Shown: positions 43,487 to 54,160, counted from the stretch's first letter. The stretch: DNA of 64,000 nt from Nitzschia sp. DOCU1 (GCA_951394045.1 OX595986.1:4927534-4991533), one strand, 5' to 3'. A program made the numbers and translations. Notes: generated by a model from the sequence alone, not told the origin.

Positions 43487-45724
43487 TTAGGCTACAAAGT
43501 ATTCCTTGAAACACACGCCACACAGCCAATCGAGGGCATTCTCGGAAGTTGACGACGACGACCATGCCGATGAATAATAGGAGGATCGTTTCTTGCGAGG
43601 CGAAGACAGTACTCCACTGGCATTGGTCGAATTGGATGATAGTGAAGCCGCGTCGGGAACATCGTCGTCGTCCAAATCTTCCAATTGCAATTCATTGGTT
43701 TCTTCCACTTGTCGGGCATGCAACTCCTTATAGAGCCAAAAGGCATATTGCGATGTATACCTGAGTTCCAATCTCAATTGCACAGTCGAGTCATGTGGAA
43801 AGGGAAGAGTCAATTGCAAGGTTGTAGTAGGCTGGGAACACGGTTGAGCGACCCATTCTCCCAATGGCAAAGTCATGCTCGAGATGGTTTGAGAGTTTTG
43901 CAACAAGCCAATGCGTAAACCTGCCAAGTCTTCAAAAGAATTGACATGTCTCGAATGCCATTGCCACGTCATGGGAGTCTTGCGCCCACTGGACCAAATT
44001 TGTTGGTTGGAAGACTGCAACGGAGTATACTCGGTGCGATTGTCAAAGGTCATGCTGAGAGTATATCGATTGATATTTGAAGCAAGTCCCGACAGCGAGT
44101 GTACTTGAATCGACAATTGACAAGGCGCCAGTTCCGAAGGAGGATCAATGCGATGAGGATTATCTACTAGTACCACTTCGGTTCCGAGTGGACGTTGATA
44201 AATCGCATGATTTCCCATGCTGGATCGTAAGACGAGTGGAAGTGTGACAGCAGTCGATACAGCCGTTGCTTTCTTCAACGCTCGTTCTCTAGTCTTTGCC
44301 GAATGATGTTGTTGATGTTGATGGTGTTGTCCAATCTTGGTATAAAAGGAATCGTGACACATCTTCCGAAGAGCAATAAAGACAATCTTGTGGCACTTCA
44401 AGTCCCAGTGCAACAAGAGACCATATTGCATGGACAAGAATCCCAGCCGAACTTCAATGATCGATCGCGTTTCCACCAAGACACTTGTGCGTTGTGCCAC
44501 CTTGGCAGGACGTCGTTTCATGCCGGTACTTTCTTCCGGCGATGGCGCCGAAGATGATGAGGAGACTTGTACTACAATAGCCATTTTGTCTCGTAACTTG
44601 TCCAAACAAGCGTTTCGTCCATTCGCCGAAATGGCTTGTCCCAGAGGCTCTCCCTTGCCCTTGTCTTTTTGCAGGACGCAATTGGGATGCAAGTACCAGG
44701 AAGGTTCATACAAGTCTTGCTTTTGCAGTATTTGCGATAGCGAGACTTGATTGACGTTTTTTCTCTTGTTGGAATCAGGATTGTACATTTGATCATAGGC
44801 CTCGAGAGGAGAGACCTTGGCGGCGCGTCGGCGTCCCGGGGACAAGCGAAAGGGACGGGCACGGCGTTTGTGTGTGCGAGTGGAAGAAAGACTATTGAAC
44901 GTCTCGTGCGTGTGAGAGCTAGTCGAAGACACACTCGAGCCCAGAGACCCCAACGAGGATTGCTCATCTCCATGCAAGTAGGGAAGGTCAGGCACGTTGG
45001 TGGACGAAGGACTCGCGCCACTTCCATCACTAGCAGTACTAGTCGGAGGGACAGCCGATGCCCAAGAGGCTGGATTGTGGGTGGGTGTTCCACCAGCCGC
45101 TGTTGCTCGTTGCGTTACTTGTTCCTTGAGCAAGGCTTCAAAAAAGTCTTCATGCAATTTGCAAAAGTCTCGTTCTCGCCGCAGTTGCTCTTCGTGTTGC
45201 ATTGCTATTGACGTGGTGGCAGCAGCAGCAGCAGTAGCCGAAGCACTGCTAGTTTCCTTTTCAGGAGGCGGCTGCAGCATTAAGGCTCTTCCAATTACAC
45301 TGCGTCCCGGAGCGTTTTGAGTGCCACCTTCGCATCCAAAGAATTCAATGCCCGAAGCGACCCAGTCCATCCACAATAGCCCATCATCGCCTTTTCGTTG
45401 AGGAGATCCACTCCAACTTTGCGATCGATGATGCAGATTGGACGCCTGGGGCGTACGTGGGATAGTTAATCGCTCAGAAACAGTGGCAGACCAGTCCATG
45501 ACAATGTTTTCTTCCTTGGTGGTGGCATTGCTGATAGTCGTCAAACTACTAGCACTACAAACACTACCCGTTCGCCGCAACAAGAAACTACGCTTTCGTA
45601 TTGGATTGGAAGGAAGAGGCATGGTGGCGTCAGACGTCGTATGACTCTTGTGATAACGTTTCCGCCTTCGACCGTCGCTGCCACTTCCGGCGCTCACAGT
45701 ACTGTGATCTTCCATTAACGCCAT
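43487..45724 (-). CDS. Unknown 745-residue protein, C2-like beta domains possible
   Basis: One exon. The first 330 residues are low complexity (Ser/Thr/Arg-rich, polyalanine AAAAATTS). Two conserved-looking beta-rich parts follow: about 355-460 (IEVRLGFLSMQYGLLLHWD, KIVFIALRKMCHDSFYTK) and about 535-680 (CQLSIQVHSLSGLASNINRY, LQLTLPFPHDSTVQLRLELRY). The second has the strand order and Asn-rich loops of a C2-like sandwich. I would not assign a family. A short 36-residue segment after a Ser-rich linker ends the chain. Confidence 0.6.
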   Translation of the reverse strand: MALMEDHSTVSAGSGSDGRRRKRYHKSHTTSDATMPLPSNPIRKRSFLLRRTGSVCSASSLTTISNATTKEENIVMDWSATVSERLTIPRTPQASNLHHRSQSWSGSPQRKGDDGLLWMDWVASGIEFFGCEGGTQNAPGRSVIGRALMLQPPPEKETSSASATAAAAATTSIAMQHEEQLRRERDFCKLHEDFFEALLKEQVTQRATAAGGTPTHNPASWASAVPPTSTASDGSGASPSSTNVPDLPYLHGDEQSSLGSLGSSVSSTSSHTHETFNSLSSTRTHKRRARPFRLSPGRRRAAKVSPLEAYDQMYNPDSNKRKNVNQVSLSQILQKQDLYEPSWYLHPNCVLQKDKGKGEPLGQAISANGRNACLDKLRDKMAIVVQVSSSSSAPSPEESTGMKRRPAKVAQRTSVLVETRSIIEVRLGFLSMQYGLLLHWDLKCHKIVFIALRKMCHDSFYTKIGQHHQHQQHHSAKTRERALKKATAVSTAVTLPLVLRSSMGNHAIYQRPLGTEVVLVDNPHRIDPPSELAPCQLSIQVHSLSGLASNINRYTLSMTFDNRTEYTPLQSSNQQIWSSGRKTPMTWQWHSRHVNSFEDLAGLRIGLLQNSQTISSMTLPLGEWVAQPCSQPTTTLQLTLPFPHDSTVQLRLELRYTSQYAFWLYKELHARQVEETNELQLEDLDDDDVPDAASLSSNSTNASGVLSSPRKKRSSYYSSAWSSSSTSENALDWLCGVCFKEYFVA

Positions 45725-47300
45725 GGTGGGACAGTGAGAGACAGGTAGGACTGCCGATACTTCCTCTCGTGTGTTTAAAGAGACAATCGATAGATAGTTA
45801 AGATAGAGAGAGCAGCGAGAGAAACTTCACAAGCGTTGACTCTCATCCATCTCTCCTTCTTTCGCCATAGCACCCCGCGCTACAGTCCGAACATTCCCGC
45901 TCGGCACTTCCCGAGCCAGCCATTCAGTAGGAGTCGGAACCACACGCTGTCCAACGGCTGACCGAATCTCATAGTCAACACGTGGCTCTCACTACAAGAA
46001 TCATAGAAGGCGAAAATTTTATCTACATCTTCATGACTCAAGAAATTATAGTTTTGAACGAGCAAGTCCCGCTCAGTGAACTTAAATTTTATGGGTCACA
46101 ATATGTCTGTGACGCATGGCTATTGGTGTCCCAACGCATAGACACTCAAAAAAAGAGCCGGGCGGGACACTGTATCGGAAAGAAAAAGGCGCGCCATGGT
46201 GCCAAGTCTGCAAGGTCTTGCTTCCTTTCCCTTCCAATTTGAACCCTTGACACCAACACAACGAAGTATCGGCCCATCAATCGTATCAAATCTTTGGAAT
46301 CTGTCTATCGTACAGACAGTAGTTAGGGTATGACTGTCGTACGCCGCACCATTCATTCACTCATTCATTCCCAGCAACAACATCAGACAATCGCTACAGT
46401 AGCACTGTGATCAACAAGGCTCGAGGCATTCGTTTCAATCAAGCCGCCGCTATAACTCTGGAGGATCCAAGGATCAAGCAAAGCGACAAATTACGTCATG
46501 TCTGGACTACTTTTCTTTAGTAGAGGCATTGGCTGGATGTCCAAACGGTGGTTGGTAAAAGGCTCGAAACGTGCATTTTTATCTAGCCGCGCTGCCAAAA
46601 CGCTTGATGATGTTCCAAGCATCAAGCAAAGCGACAGATTACAAAATGCCTTGACTTTCCTTGACCGAAGGCTGGTTGTGAACGAGGAAGTCGAATCCCA
46701 AAAACATGTCAATCCACCGCGCTGTTATTCCTTTGGTGCACTCACCGCGCAATTCAATACGCCCTGATTTGAAAGGACGACGCTACGCATTGACCGAATG
46801 ACCAAACGGCGGCTGATTATGCAAGGAGGCGGAATCCCAAAAACATGTCAATCCACCGTGTTGTGATCTCTATGTTTCATCACACGTCCAGTTATTCAGT
46901 CAGGCGCTGATTTGAAAGGACGTCGCAGGCTGCCGACGGAAATGCCACTCCAATCCACTGCCGACAATGGTCCGACCAGAATTATCTTTATGGAACGTAG
47001 CAGCGGCAAAGTCATTTTGAACGATCTGCACTAAAATCAATTCGACGTAAAGCACCACGACATTTGCTTATTCATCGGATCCGAAATGGTCATTTCCCTA
47101 AAACCATAGCTTGCGGTACTAACTCGTACTATCCTAGCTGCTTTCCTAGTAATAGATAGTACCACATAGTCGTCGTGGTTGGGACAGCTATCAGGAAAAA
47201 GTAAGTAGTAGAAGACCTATTATCCCCACGCACGCATGGTACTATCGCAAGAATAGTGTCTCGTAATGACTCACTCTCCAGTAGAGCCCGACAGGACCCG
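45725..47300. repeat. Spacer with imperfect tandem repeat (about 46668-46933)
   Basis: 1.6 kb. Two copies of a 120-135-bp unit share GAATCCCAAAAACATGTCAA, TCCACCG and CTGATTTGAAAGGACG (copy A about 46668-46786, copy B about 46801-46933). The phrase ATCAAGCAAAGCGACA also occurs near 46472 and 46619. A short ATG frame (46498-46767) covers part of it but lacks family motifs. It may be a decayed duplication. Confidence 0.45.
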
Positions 47301-47330
47301 CCGCCCTTCAAACGAGCGAGTTTTCGTCGT

Positions 47331-47580
47331 TTGAGAAGCTTTTCCTTGCCAAAAAACCCATACGTAGAACCCGGTAGACCCCCACCACGCCGCGTTTCCA
47401 AATGCTTCTCAAGAATGTCTATAGTAGTTTGAGAAGCTTTTACTTTACGATCACTTCTGGTATTATTTCTACGACAAATGGATCTTTGATTTGCAAAAGC
47501 TTCTCAAAACGAAGGAGCCGTGTAACTTTCAGCGTAGACTCTACTGGGTCAACCACTTTCCGATTAAACCTTCTCAAAAC
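47331..47580. promoter_or_regulatory. Cluster of TTGAGAAGC motifs upstream of the secreted peptide gene
   Basis: The 9-bp core TTGAGAAGC or its complement GCTTCTCAA occurs at about 47331, 47404, 47429 and 47498, with a partial copy (CTTCTCAAAAC) at about 47570. Orientation alternates. All lie within 340 bp of the ATG at 47670, which looks like a cluster of binding sites for one regulator. Confidence 0.5.
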
Positions 47581-47669
47581 ATTGCAGCTCAAAAAATAAC
47601 ATTCCAGAAAGGCTCACAATTTCGTTTCGACGACTTTCGCGCAACTACTATTTCTACTCACTCTCCAAG

Positions 47670-47903
47670 ATGAAGTTCTCTGCTTTCGCCACCCTCTTTG
47701 CCGCCCTTCTTGTCTCTGGACAAGCGGTCAATCCCGAAGCCAATGCTGTGGATGCTTCCCCTGTTGCCAACGTCGATGTTCCTTCCCCAGAAGCTGCTGC
47801 CGATACTAGCAACGAACGTCAGGTCCGTGGCGCCACCGATGGCGAGCCTGCTGCCCGCGATTTGAGTTGCCGACTCTGCTGCAGTGACGATGTTAGGTGC
47901 TAA
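47670..47903 (+). CDS. Small secreted Cys-rich peptide precursor
   Basis: 77 residues. A clear signal peptide (FSAFATLFAALLVSGQA, cut near residue 19) is followed by an acidic, Ala/Asp-rich pro-like region, a basic spot RQVRG, and a C-terminal tail SCRLCCSDDVRC with four Cys in a C-x2-CC-x5-C pattern. The layout is that of a processed secreted peptide. I do not recognise a family and see no basis for a toxin or pheromone call. The ATG has a good context (AAGATGAAG) and the gene has a motif-rich upstream region. Confidence 0.65.
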   Translation: MKFSAFATLFAALLVSGQAVNPEANAVDASPVANVDVPSPEAAADTSNERQVRGATDGEPAARDLSCRLCCSDDVRC

Positions 47904-48479
47904 GCATCTCGTCATTCACACGTGTTGGTGTGTTTGCGAGGCCAAGGATCGTCAGGGATTTCTGGCTTGGAGGAAAATTTGTTATTGGTTTGTTGACGAG
48001 TTCGAGCGATGGGCGGACAAGTGGTATGTTATGTAGATGCCACTCTTAATAATTCATAGTGAGTCAAGTATCATTGAAACTGCGTGTCTGATAGCTTGAG
48101 TTTCCCATCGTATGAAGCTGGCCCTTGCTTGAATAGCAACATTTATAGCATCCGACTCGTCATGCAAGCGAAACAAGTCTCAAGGTTGTGATTGCGATGT
48201 CGGCAGCGATTTCCCGGAGGCTCCAAAATCATGCGTAGAACTACAACGCTTTCCAAGTCTTGCAAGAGAGCTCGAGCCGTTCCGGGCAGCGGTGATCACC
48301 AGGCATCCATGTCATCAAGGACAGGCGCAGCCATGACATGCTACTCCGGGTAGAAAAGAGTTGTCCCCACCTCAAGCCTATTCCGTCTGCACGCGAAACT
48401 TCACGTCCTTTACATCACTTTACAATATATCCGCCTGATCCCTGCGGAAGCTTGGTCGCCAGTGGTTGCCAAAAGCACC
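47904..48479. other. Convergent intergenic region
   Basis: 576 bp between the peptide gene and the sulfotransferase-like gene. No coding or RNA feature is seen. Confidence 0.4.
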
Positions 48480-49454
48480 TCACAAGCCTTCAAATGGAAG
48501 GTTAAAGTTCTTCCAATCGTTCGTGTGAGACTGGAACGTCCATTTACATTTTCCCGGCGGCTTGAATCCAAATTTCTTGTCCAGAGTCGAGAGTGAGCCG
48601 TCGCTGTCCACATTGAGGTGCAGAAAAGGATGCGAAGATAGTTGTCGCGCCCATTGATAGATAGTCCTTTTATGATTTTCGTGCAGATGCTGCAAGAGCG
48701 CCAGCTTACGCATGGATTCCGTTTCGTTGTAGACGCGTGATTCCAACTGCCGTTGCATGTCGAGTTTCAGTTCTGCTGCAGATACGTTGTCGGCTGGTCG
48801 ACGGGGAGGAATCGTCAACGCATGGCGTGGTTCCGACTCGAGATGGAAGGATGTAAAGAATCTGCGAGTCATACTGTGCCAGTGAAAAATAGATTCCGCC
48901 CACTCTCGAGCCGATCCTCTAGTATTCAAGATCCAAGTGGCATTTGGATACGCTTCATGGAGCAGTCCTAATGCAAAGTGTTGCGGCAGGAACCACGAAG
49001 TGGACGTTTCGACGGCGAATTGACTCCAGACTTGGACTTGAGCAGGACCGCAACTTTCAAAAGCAGGTCGACGATTCTGGACATTCCTCAGAACGCACCC
49101 CCCACAGGTGGGAGCGCTACCCCCAAGACAGGGAAATTGAGTGGCAGCGTGCGTTTTGCCACAGCAATAATGCGCCGACGTCCAGCCGTGACACTCGAAG
49201 TAATTGTGAATCGCTATCGATCCCGACCGAGGCAAGCCTAGCAGAATTACAGGATTATCAGGCGCCGGGGGCGACCTGGGCCACGAAACGCTGCCACTTA
49301 AGTCAGCGATATTCAGAGATTCATCATCGGAGGGAGACACGAACAAGAGCAGTCCGACTTGAAACAACAAGATCGCAACGGCCACTACGGAGGCTATCAA
49401 CAGCCCCCGAGATTCCTTGCCATGCCTGGTTATTGATGACCACTCGTCGCTCAT
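48480..49454 (-). CDS. Sulfotransferase-like type II membrane protein
   Basis: 324 residues from the ATG at 49454. A short cytosolic tail, one membrane anchor (LLIASVVAVAILLFQVGLLLFV) and a lumenal domain. VILLGLPRSGSIAIHNYF matches the 5'-phosphosulfate loop of PAPS-dependent sulfotransferases (P-x-S/T-G-S type), and ATWILNTRGSAREWAESIFHWH corresponds to the 3'-phosphate site (R...S). Golgi location and transfer of sulfate to wall or matrix glycans fit the topology. The acceptor is unknown. The Cys-rich insert (CCGKTH...CLGG...CGGC) is not typical of the core fold. Confidence 0.78.
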   Translation of the reverse strand: MSDEWSSITRHGKESRGLLIASVVAVAILLFQVGLLLFVSPSDDESLNIADLSGSVSWPRSPPAPDNPVILLGLPRSGSIAIHNYFECHGWTSAHYCCGKTHAATQFPCLGGSAPTCGGCVLRNVQNRRPAFESCGPAQVQVWSQFAVETSTSWFLPQHFALGLLHEAYPNATWILNTRGSAREWAESIFHWHSMTRRFFTSFHLESEPRHALTIPPRRPADNVSAAELKLDMQRQLESRVYNETESMRKLALLQHLHENHKRTIYQWARQLSSHPFLHLNVDSDGSLSTLDKKFGFKPPGKCKWTFQSHTNDWKNFNLPFEGL

Positions 49455-50331
49455 GATCCGTCGCACAGACGAACGAGTAGAACTTTCGCGTTTCGCCACA
49501 CTCTGCAGAGTCGATAGCTGGTACACAGCAAGTCAATGAGACTGGCCTTATCGAATGCGTTTGGATTGGATGGAGTGTTGTACTACCGCGGTACCGATAA
49601 TAGTAGAGTGCAAATCTTCACCGAATGACCCGTCTATGATACTAGCGGAGAGGAGGCAGCGCAGCGGGGCGGTAACGAATCGAATCTGAATCCAATCATC
49701 TCATCGTCATTGTGGGCGACGCGCCCATCCAACTTGCTCGCCCCAGCACTACTGCATCAAAACTGGAAGAAATCCTCACCGTCAACGTCACTTTAGCGTC
49801 CACTACCGCCATTCCCTCTGCTCTCCCACTCTCGTTGACCGGTCCCCAGTCTTTTGCCCAGTAGTAACAACAAAAAATGGTCGGCGCCAAAATCCATTGG
49901 TGCACTCCTGGCTATGAGGTTTTAGCGTGATATGACACGTGGAAGGTAACGCGCGAAGTTTTACGAACATGACTAGAGGGTCGCATAAGCCCATAACCCA
50001 ACATATGAATAGAGGTGCGGGATGGAAGAGGTGCGGCGGCGGCAAGACGGACAACCGACTTTCGCGACCCGTCGACATTTTTAGCGGTATTCTGTAGCGG
50101 GGTTGTTGTGCACAACCGTTTTTTGGACGCACGGAAGATGTCTTGCAACGAAAGATCTTCACATCTCGCATATCGCCATCTGTCACGGGCATGAGAATAG
50201 GCAGATCCATTGTGCTCTGAACATTGCCTTTGCCTTTGCCTTTAGCTATTACAGTTGTCTTCGATTGCTGATTCAAAAGTAGTAGAGAAGAGATTGAGTG
50301 ACCACTTGTCCAAGTCCAACATCCTATCGAA
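49455..50331. promoter_or_regulatory. Divergent promoter region
   Basis: 877 bp between divergent ATGs. A (TTGCCT)3 hexamer repeat lies near 50225. A 207-codon minus-strand frame overlapping the next gene's 5' end is taken as chance. Confidence 0.4.
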
Positions 50332-52563
50332 ATGAGCGGCTCTGGCACAAGCACAGCGACTCTGCAACAAGTGGTGCACCGGTTCTTTAAAAAGGCACCG
50401 GCGAAGCCTCCGCCTGAATCTAACATTGGGCAGAAACGACAAAGACCTTGGGAACGGGGTCATCATGGAGTCACCTCTGGTATTCCAGGCAGTGCTCTAG
50501 TTGTAAAGCCGATAAGTGGAACCAGCGAAGCGCCGCTTGAATTAGACTCCTCTTCCTCTTCCTCGCGAAGTTCGACACCAACCGAAAGGGTGCTGGACAC
50601 ATTCGAGTCCTTTGCCTCCTCTACCAAACAAGCAAAGCCCAGTTCTATGCCAAAGGAACTTTCTGGAGTCAAGTCTCTTATTCCAGGTAACTCTGTTATT
50701 CGAGCTACGAACGATGAACCACTCCTTGTCATGTGTTCCCCTCAAAATCCGAGTTTTGTCAAGAAGGGCGGACAGGCCCTATCACGTTCCAAAGGTCAAT
50801 ATGGAGGTAAAATGCCGGCAGCAGCAGCAAGTCGAAAGTCGCTTGCAAAAGGACGTCCATCGGATCGGAAACTGGTCAACGCTTCCGGGAAGAAGGCTGC
50901 GGCGTTTGTAAAGGTCAGCGACAGTGACAGCGATCCTAAACCGCCTGTCAAGCCAGCGGAGGATGACAAGGCCACGTCGTTGGCTGTTCATCCAAGTAAA
51001 CAGCAAGACGAAACGTATCCACAACTTTCATCGATTCAGCAGCATCCTACTCGCGATTTATTTTATTTGCTCACATTTACGCCGGCAAGAATCGGACATT
51101 ACATCGATTTAGAACAACGGGACGACTCGGCTTGGTGTTTTGCTTCTCCAGCCAAACCTTCCAAACAGCCCCCATCGTCAACGACGACGACGACGACAAG
51201 TGACGATGATAAGGAAGGAGTTGTGGAACGGTCCGACTTTATGATTACACATCCCCATCCCATTCCTGGAGCTCTTTCGCTACAAGAGTTGGAAGATATT
51301 GCTTGCATTCCCGCTCAAGGGACACTCCAGTATTATATCTATCAACAACGCCTTGGCCACAAAAAGCTTTCGACCAGTATGCCGCCACTAGACGAATGGG
51401 ATTCGTCCCTGTTGACGTTTCATCGATGGATCCAGTGTCGTATAGCCGCTGGATGGATTCGGACCTCGATTCGCAAATTGCATGACAATTTGCAAACGGC
51501 CTATCGCAAGACAGCCAAACTCTTGCCCACTACTTGGAGAGCACAAAATGATCCTGCATTATTGAATCAACTTTTGAGATTACGGCATCGAATGGCGGGA
51601 TTGTGGTGTATCTATGCTCATGTCATTGTGGAGTTGGGGCTAGAAGCCTATCGAGAACAAGAACATGCAAGGAAAAAGTTGATGGAGGATGATTCTTTGA
51701 AAGAACAGTATATTAATCCTCGCAAACGAACCCGACATCAGAAATCGCGCATGTCCCTGACTTTGGATGGTGACGATAACAAAAACTCGTCCGAATTGGA
51801 GTTGACGGACTTGCTAAATCACGCCACTACCATTTTGTTGGCGGCACAAAACTGTCCCTTTGTGGGAAATCACAAGTATATTGCTCTGGCATTGGGGCGT
51901 TTACAATTCACGGGGCGTGGTTTGATCGATGGCGGTGGTTGGAACCATGCGCTTCGAAACGGGCATGTAGTAACGACCATGCATTCTTCCAAGGGATTGT
52001 GTGCAGTGATTGATGATGCCGTCAAGAATTGTTGGGACGCCATGGATACTTGCCATGGGACGCTAGATGCACCCAAACGATCTAAGAATCTGTCGCAAGA
52101 GGCCATGACGGCAAAATCCATTGCATTTTTCTCTCAATACGAGCCATCGGATCGAAACTCCAAGCTTTTGTCTTTTCATCGTGTCCCCAAGGAAGATCGG
52201 GTCTCCCATATTGCCATGGAAGAAGATCTGAATGCCATGCTGGACTTGCCGAATTGGCTTCAAACTTCTCTCAAGTTGACTACAACTGTAGTTTGCGATC
52301 GCAACGGCGCACGTGCCATTTGTGAAGAGGTCAACCGATGGAGTCGTCTCAAGGAAACCTTGGAACATCGGCAGACGACCGTGCTTGTGCCGCGATACGA
52401 AGACCGCCGCGACGCCACGGTGACTCCATGGTTGGATCATCTTGTCTTGTTTCGAAGCATGGATTGTTGTTCCGATGTGCCCCCACCTACTGCCAAATGG
52501 CACGACGTGGAGCATGTGGCTGTTTGCGGTGACGATGAAGGCCGAGTCGAGTGGCAATGGTAA
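50332..52563 (+). CDS. Unknown nuclear-type protein with N-terminal PIP-box-like motif
   Basis: 743 residues, one exon. Residues 12-19 read QQVVHRFF, a full match to the PCNA-interacting box Q-x-x-h-x-x-F-F, followed by basic KKAPAKPP. About 220 disordered Ser/Pro/Lys residues follow, then a largely helical region (LTFHRWIQCRIAAGWIRTSI, LLNQLLRLRHRMAGLWCIYAHV, YIALALGRLQFTGRG) without a recognised domain. The protein ends in an acidic/Trp tail EGRVEWQW. A link to replication or repair is inferred only from the PIP box and its place at the very N-terminus. Confidence 0.65.
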   Translation: MSGSGTSTATLQQVVHRFFKKAPAKPPPESNIGQKRQRPWERGHHGVTSGIPGSALVVKPISGTSEAPLELDSSSSSSRSSTPTERVLDTFESFASSTKQAKPSSMPKELSGVKSLIPGNSVIRATNDEPLLVMCSPQNPSFVKKGGQALSRSKGQYGGKMPAAAASRKSLAKGRPSDRKLVNASGKKAAAFVKVSDSDSDPKPPVKPAEDDKATSLAVHPSKQQDETYPQLSSIQQHPTRDLFYLLTFTPARIGHYIDLEQRDDSAWCFASPAKPSKQPPSSTTTTTTSDDDKEGVVERSDFMITHPHPIPGALSLQELEDIACIPAQGTLQYYIYQQRLGHKKLSTSMPPLDEWDSSLLTFHRWIQCRIAAGWIRTSIRKLHDNLQTAYRKTAKLLPTTWRAQNDPALLNQLLRLRHRMAGLWCIYAHVIVELGLEAYREQEHARKKLMEDDSLKEQYINPRKRTRHQKSRMSLTLDGDDNKNSSELELTDLLNHATTILLAAQNCPFVGNHKYIALALGRLQFTGRGLIDGGGWNHALRNGHVVTTMHSSKGLCAVIDDAVKNCWDAMDTCHGTLDAPKRSKNLSQEAMTAKSIAFFSQYEPSDRNSKLLSFHRVPKEDRVSHIAMEEDLNAMLDLPNWLQTSLKLTTTVVCDRNGARAICEEVNRWSRLKETLEHRQTTVLVPRYEDRRDATVTPWLDHLVLFRSMDCCSDVPPPTAKWHDVEHVAVCGDDEGRVEWQW

Positions 52564-52758
52564 TGCTGTGAGAGTGGAGTTGCCCATGGTCTAGAGCATG
52601 GAACGAGAAAAGAAGCACTTCTTGTAGTGCGGGCTCTATTTATTAATTCATTCATTCATTAAATGCATGAATACTTATCTTTTGACTAGTAGATGAGGGT
52701 GGCAGCGTTGAATGGCAATGGTGATGCTATGGGAGCGGCCGATTTCCTGGCGGCGCGC

Positions 52759-53583
52759 TCATTCACTATTGTTAAGAACAACCAGTTTTAATGCCCCCAC
52801 TTGCAATAGCCGCATCATGAGTTGTGATTTGGTGACTCCCGAATACGGCACTTGATATCGTTGCGCCAATACTTTGAGTTCTTCCATATTGTAATTGGAG
52901 TATTCTTGATCAATCCATTCTCTTCGTTCCTTGTATAATTGTAACTGATAATTGTCTTCCCGCAATTCTTGTACTTGTCGTTGAAGTTCTAGCACTGCAT
53001 CTTCGCTTTGGATGGCTGCTCGAGCCACAGCCTTTAGCTTGGGTTTGGAGACTTGATAGGATTGAATCGCCGATCGTCCAATAATGCGTGCCATGGGCCC
53101 TGCCACGGCATCTTCTTCTTCATCCAAGGGATCTCGGACGGCCGCAATGAAAATAGCCACAAAGGCCGTCACGGAAAGCAAGCTGGAATGCGTCAACCAC
53201 TCGCAAGCGCCGCCACACACCAGACTTCCAGCCAAGGCTACTTGCCAATGATCCATGTTGGATGCTACTTTTGATGGTTCGTCTTCTTGAAGCCATGTTT
53301 GAACTCGCTTTATATCCGCGCCTTTATTCGGCGGGGATGGAATCATCTCGCCTCGCCATGCAGCGCCCTGAACGTTCTTAGTGCTCGTTGCTGGTCGCTT
53401 GGCGCTCTTGTCTTCTCCTTCTTCTTGACGGGGAGAGAAATAACCCAGGCTCGTACCGGTGATCCTACAAGGTGTCGTTGTAATAAAGGCAGCAGAACAC
53501 GTCATTGGTGCATCCTCCCACACGGTCCACAGCAGCACTAGCGTCAACAGGCAAGACTGGAAAGAAGAAAGTGATCGATTCAT
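52759..53583 (-). CDS. Plastid-targeted protein with coiled coil and SAP-like C-terminus
   Basis: 274 residues. A signal peptide is followed by CSAAFITTTP, which fits the ASAF plastid motif. Two weak hydrophobic spans lie at about 115-145 (VALAGSLVCGGACEWL, LLSVTAFVAIFIAAV). A coiled coil (VLELQRQVQELREDNYQLQ) precedes a helix-turn-helix stretch MEELKVLAQRYQVPYSGVTKSQLMMRL that resembles the SAP or Rho-N fold used for nucleic acid binding. This combination could tether DNA or RNA to a plastid membrane, but that is inference. Confidence 0.68.
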   Translation of the reverse strand: MNRSLSSFQSCLLTLVLLWTVWEDAPMTCSAAFITTTPCRITGTSLGYFSPRQEEGEDKSAKRPATSTKNVQGAAWRGEMIPSPPNKGADIKRVQTWLQEDEPSKVASNMDHWQVALAGSLVCGGACEWLTHSSLLSVTAFVAIFIAAVRDPLDEEEDAVAGPMARIIGRSAIQSYQVSKPKLKAVARAAIQSEDAVLELQRQVQELREDNYQLQLYKERREWIDQEYSNYNMEELKVLAQRYQVPYSGVTKSQLMMRLLQVGALKLVVLNNSE

Positions 53584-54160
53584 TCGCGCTTCTTCCCACT
53601 CGTAACACGGATAACGCTACCACCACTCGAGTGTCTTTTTCGTTGTTGCTGTTGATGTCGTTGTCTGCAATGCAAACAACAAATGCACAACGCCTTTTCT
53701 TTGGTGTGTGGGTATCGAATGCCTTTGCCCTCTTCCAAAGTGAACCCTGCCAAAGTCAAAACTGAAGAGCACGGACATTCTTTGTGCAACTCTTCCATTC
53801 AAAACGAACCAAACAAAACGCACCACGTAGATGGCGGTGCGGGCAACAGTCGATCGTGTCGAATTTGCTGACGTCTTCGAGTAAGTGTCGCTACATGTGG
53901 AGTCCCATGCGTCCGGGCACTATGGATAGCGAGACCAAAGATATAAACACCAATATTTGCTGCTCTATACTGTAGCTAGACTAGACTAGCTATATCGCTC
54001 TTCCTATCTACTTACGTAGTTTGTCGTCCCCGTCGTTTTAGTTCCAGCAACGACGACGACGTGTCAGCCGCCACAGGGAGGACGAGATAAGGGAAGTAAA
54101 ACCCACAAGGCTAGTTTGTTGTCCTTTGGGAGTCAAGCAAAAAAGTACTTACTCCATCGT
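53584..54160. other. Intergenic region
   Basis: 577 bp. It holds the promoter of the plastid protein (minus strand) and the 3' flank of the large surface protein. Small frames look random. Confidence 0.4.

Noticed and set aside
49803..50426. 207-codon minus-strand ORF
   Set aside because: Overlaps the 5' end of the PIP-box gene antisense; Pro/Leu/Cys mixture without domain features.
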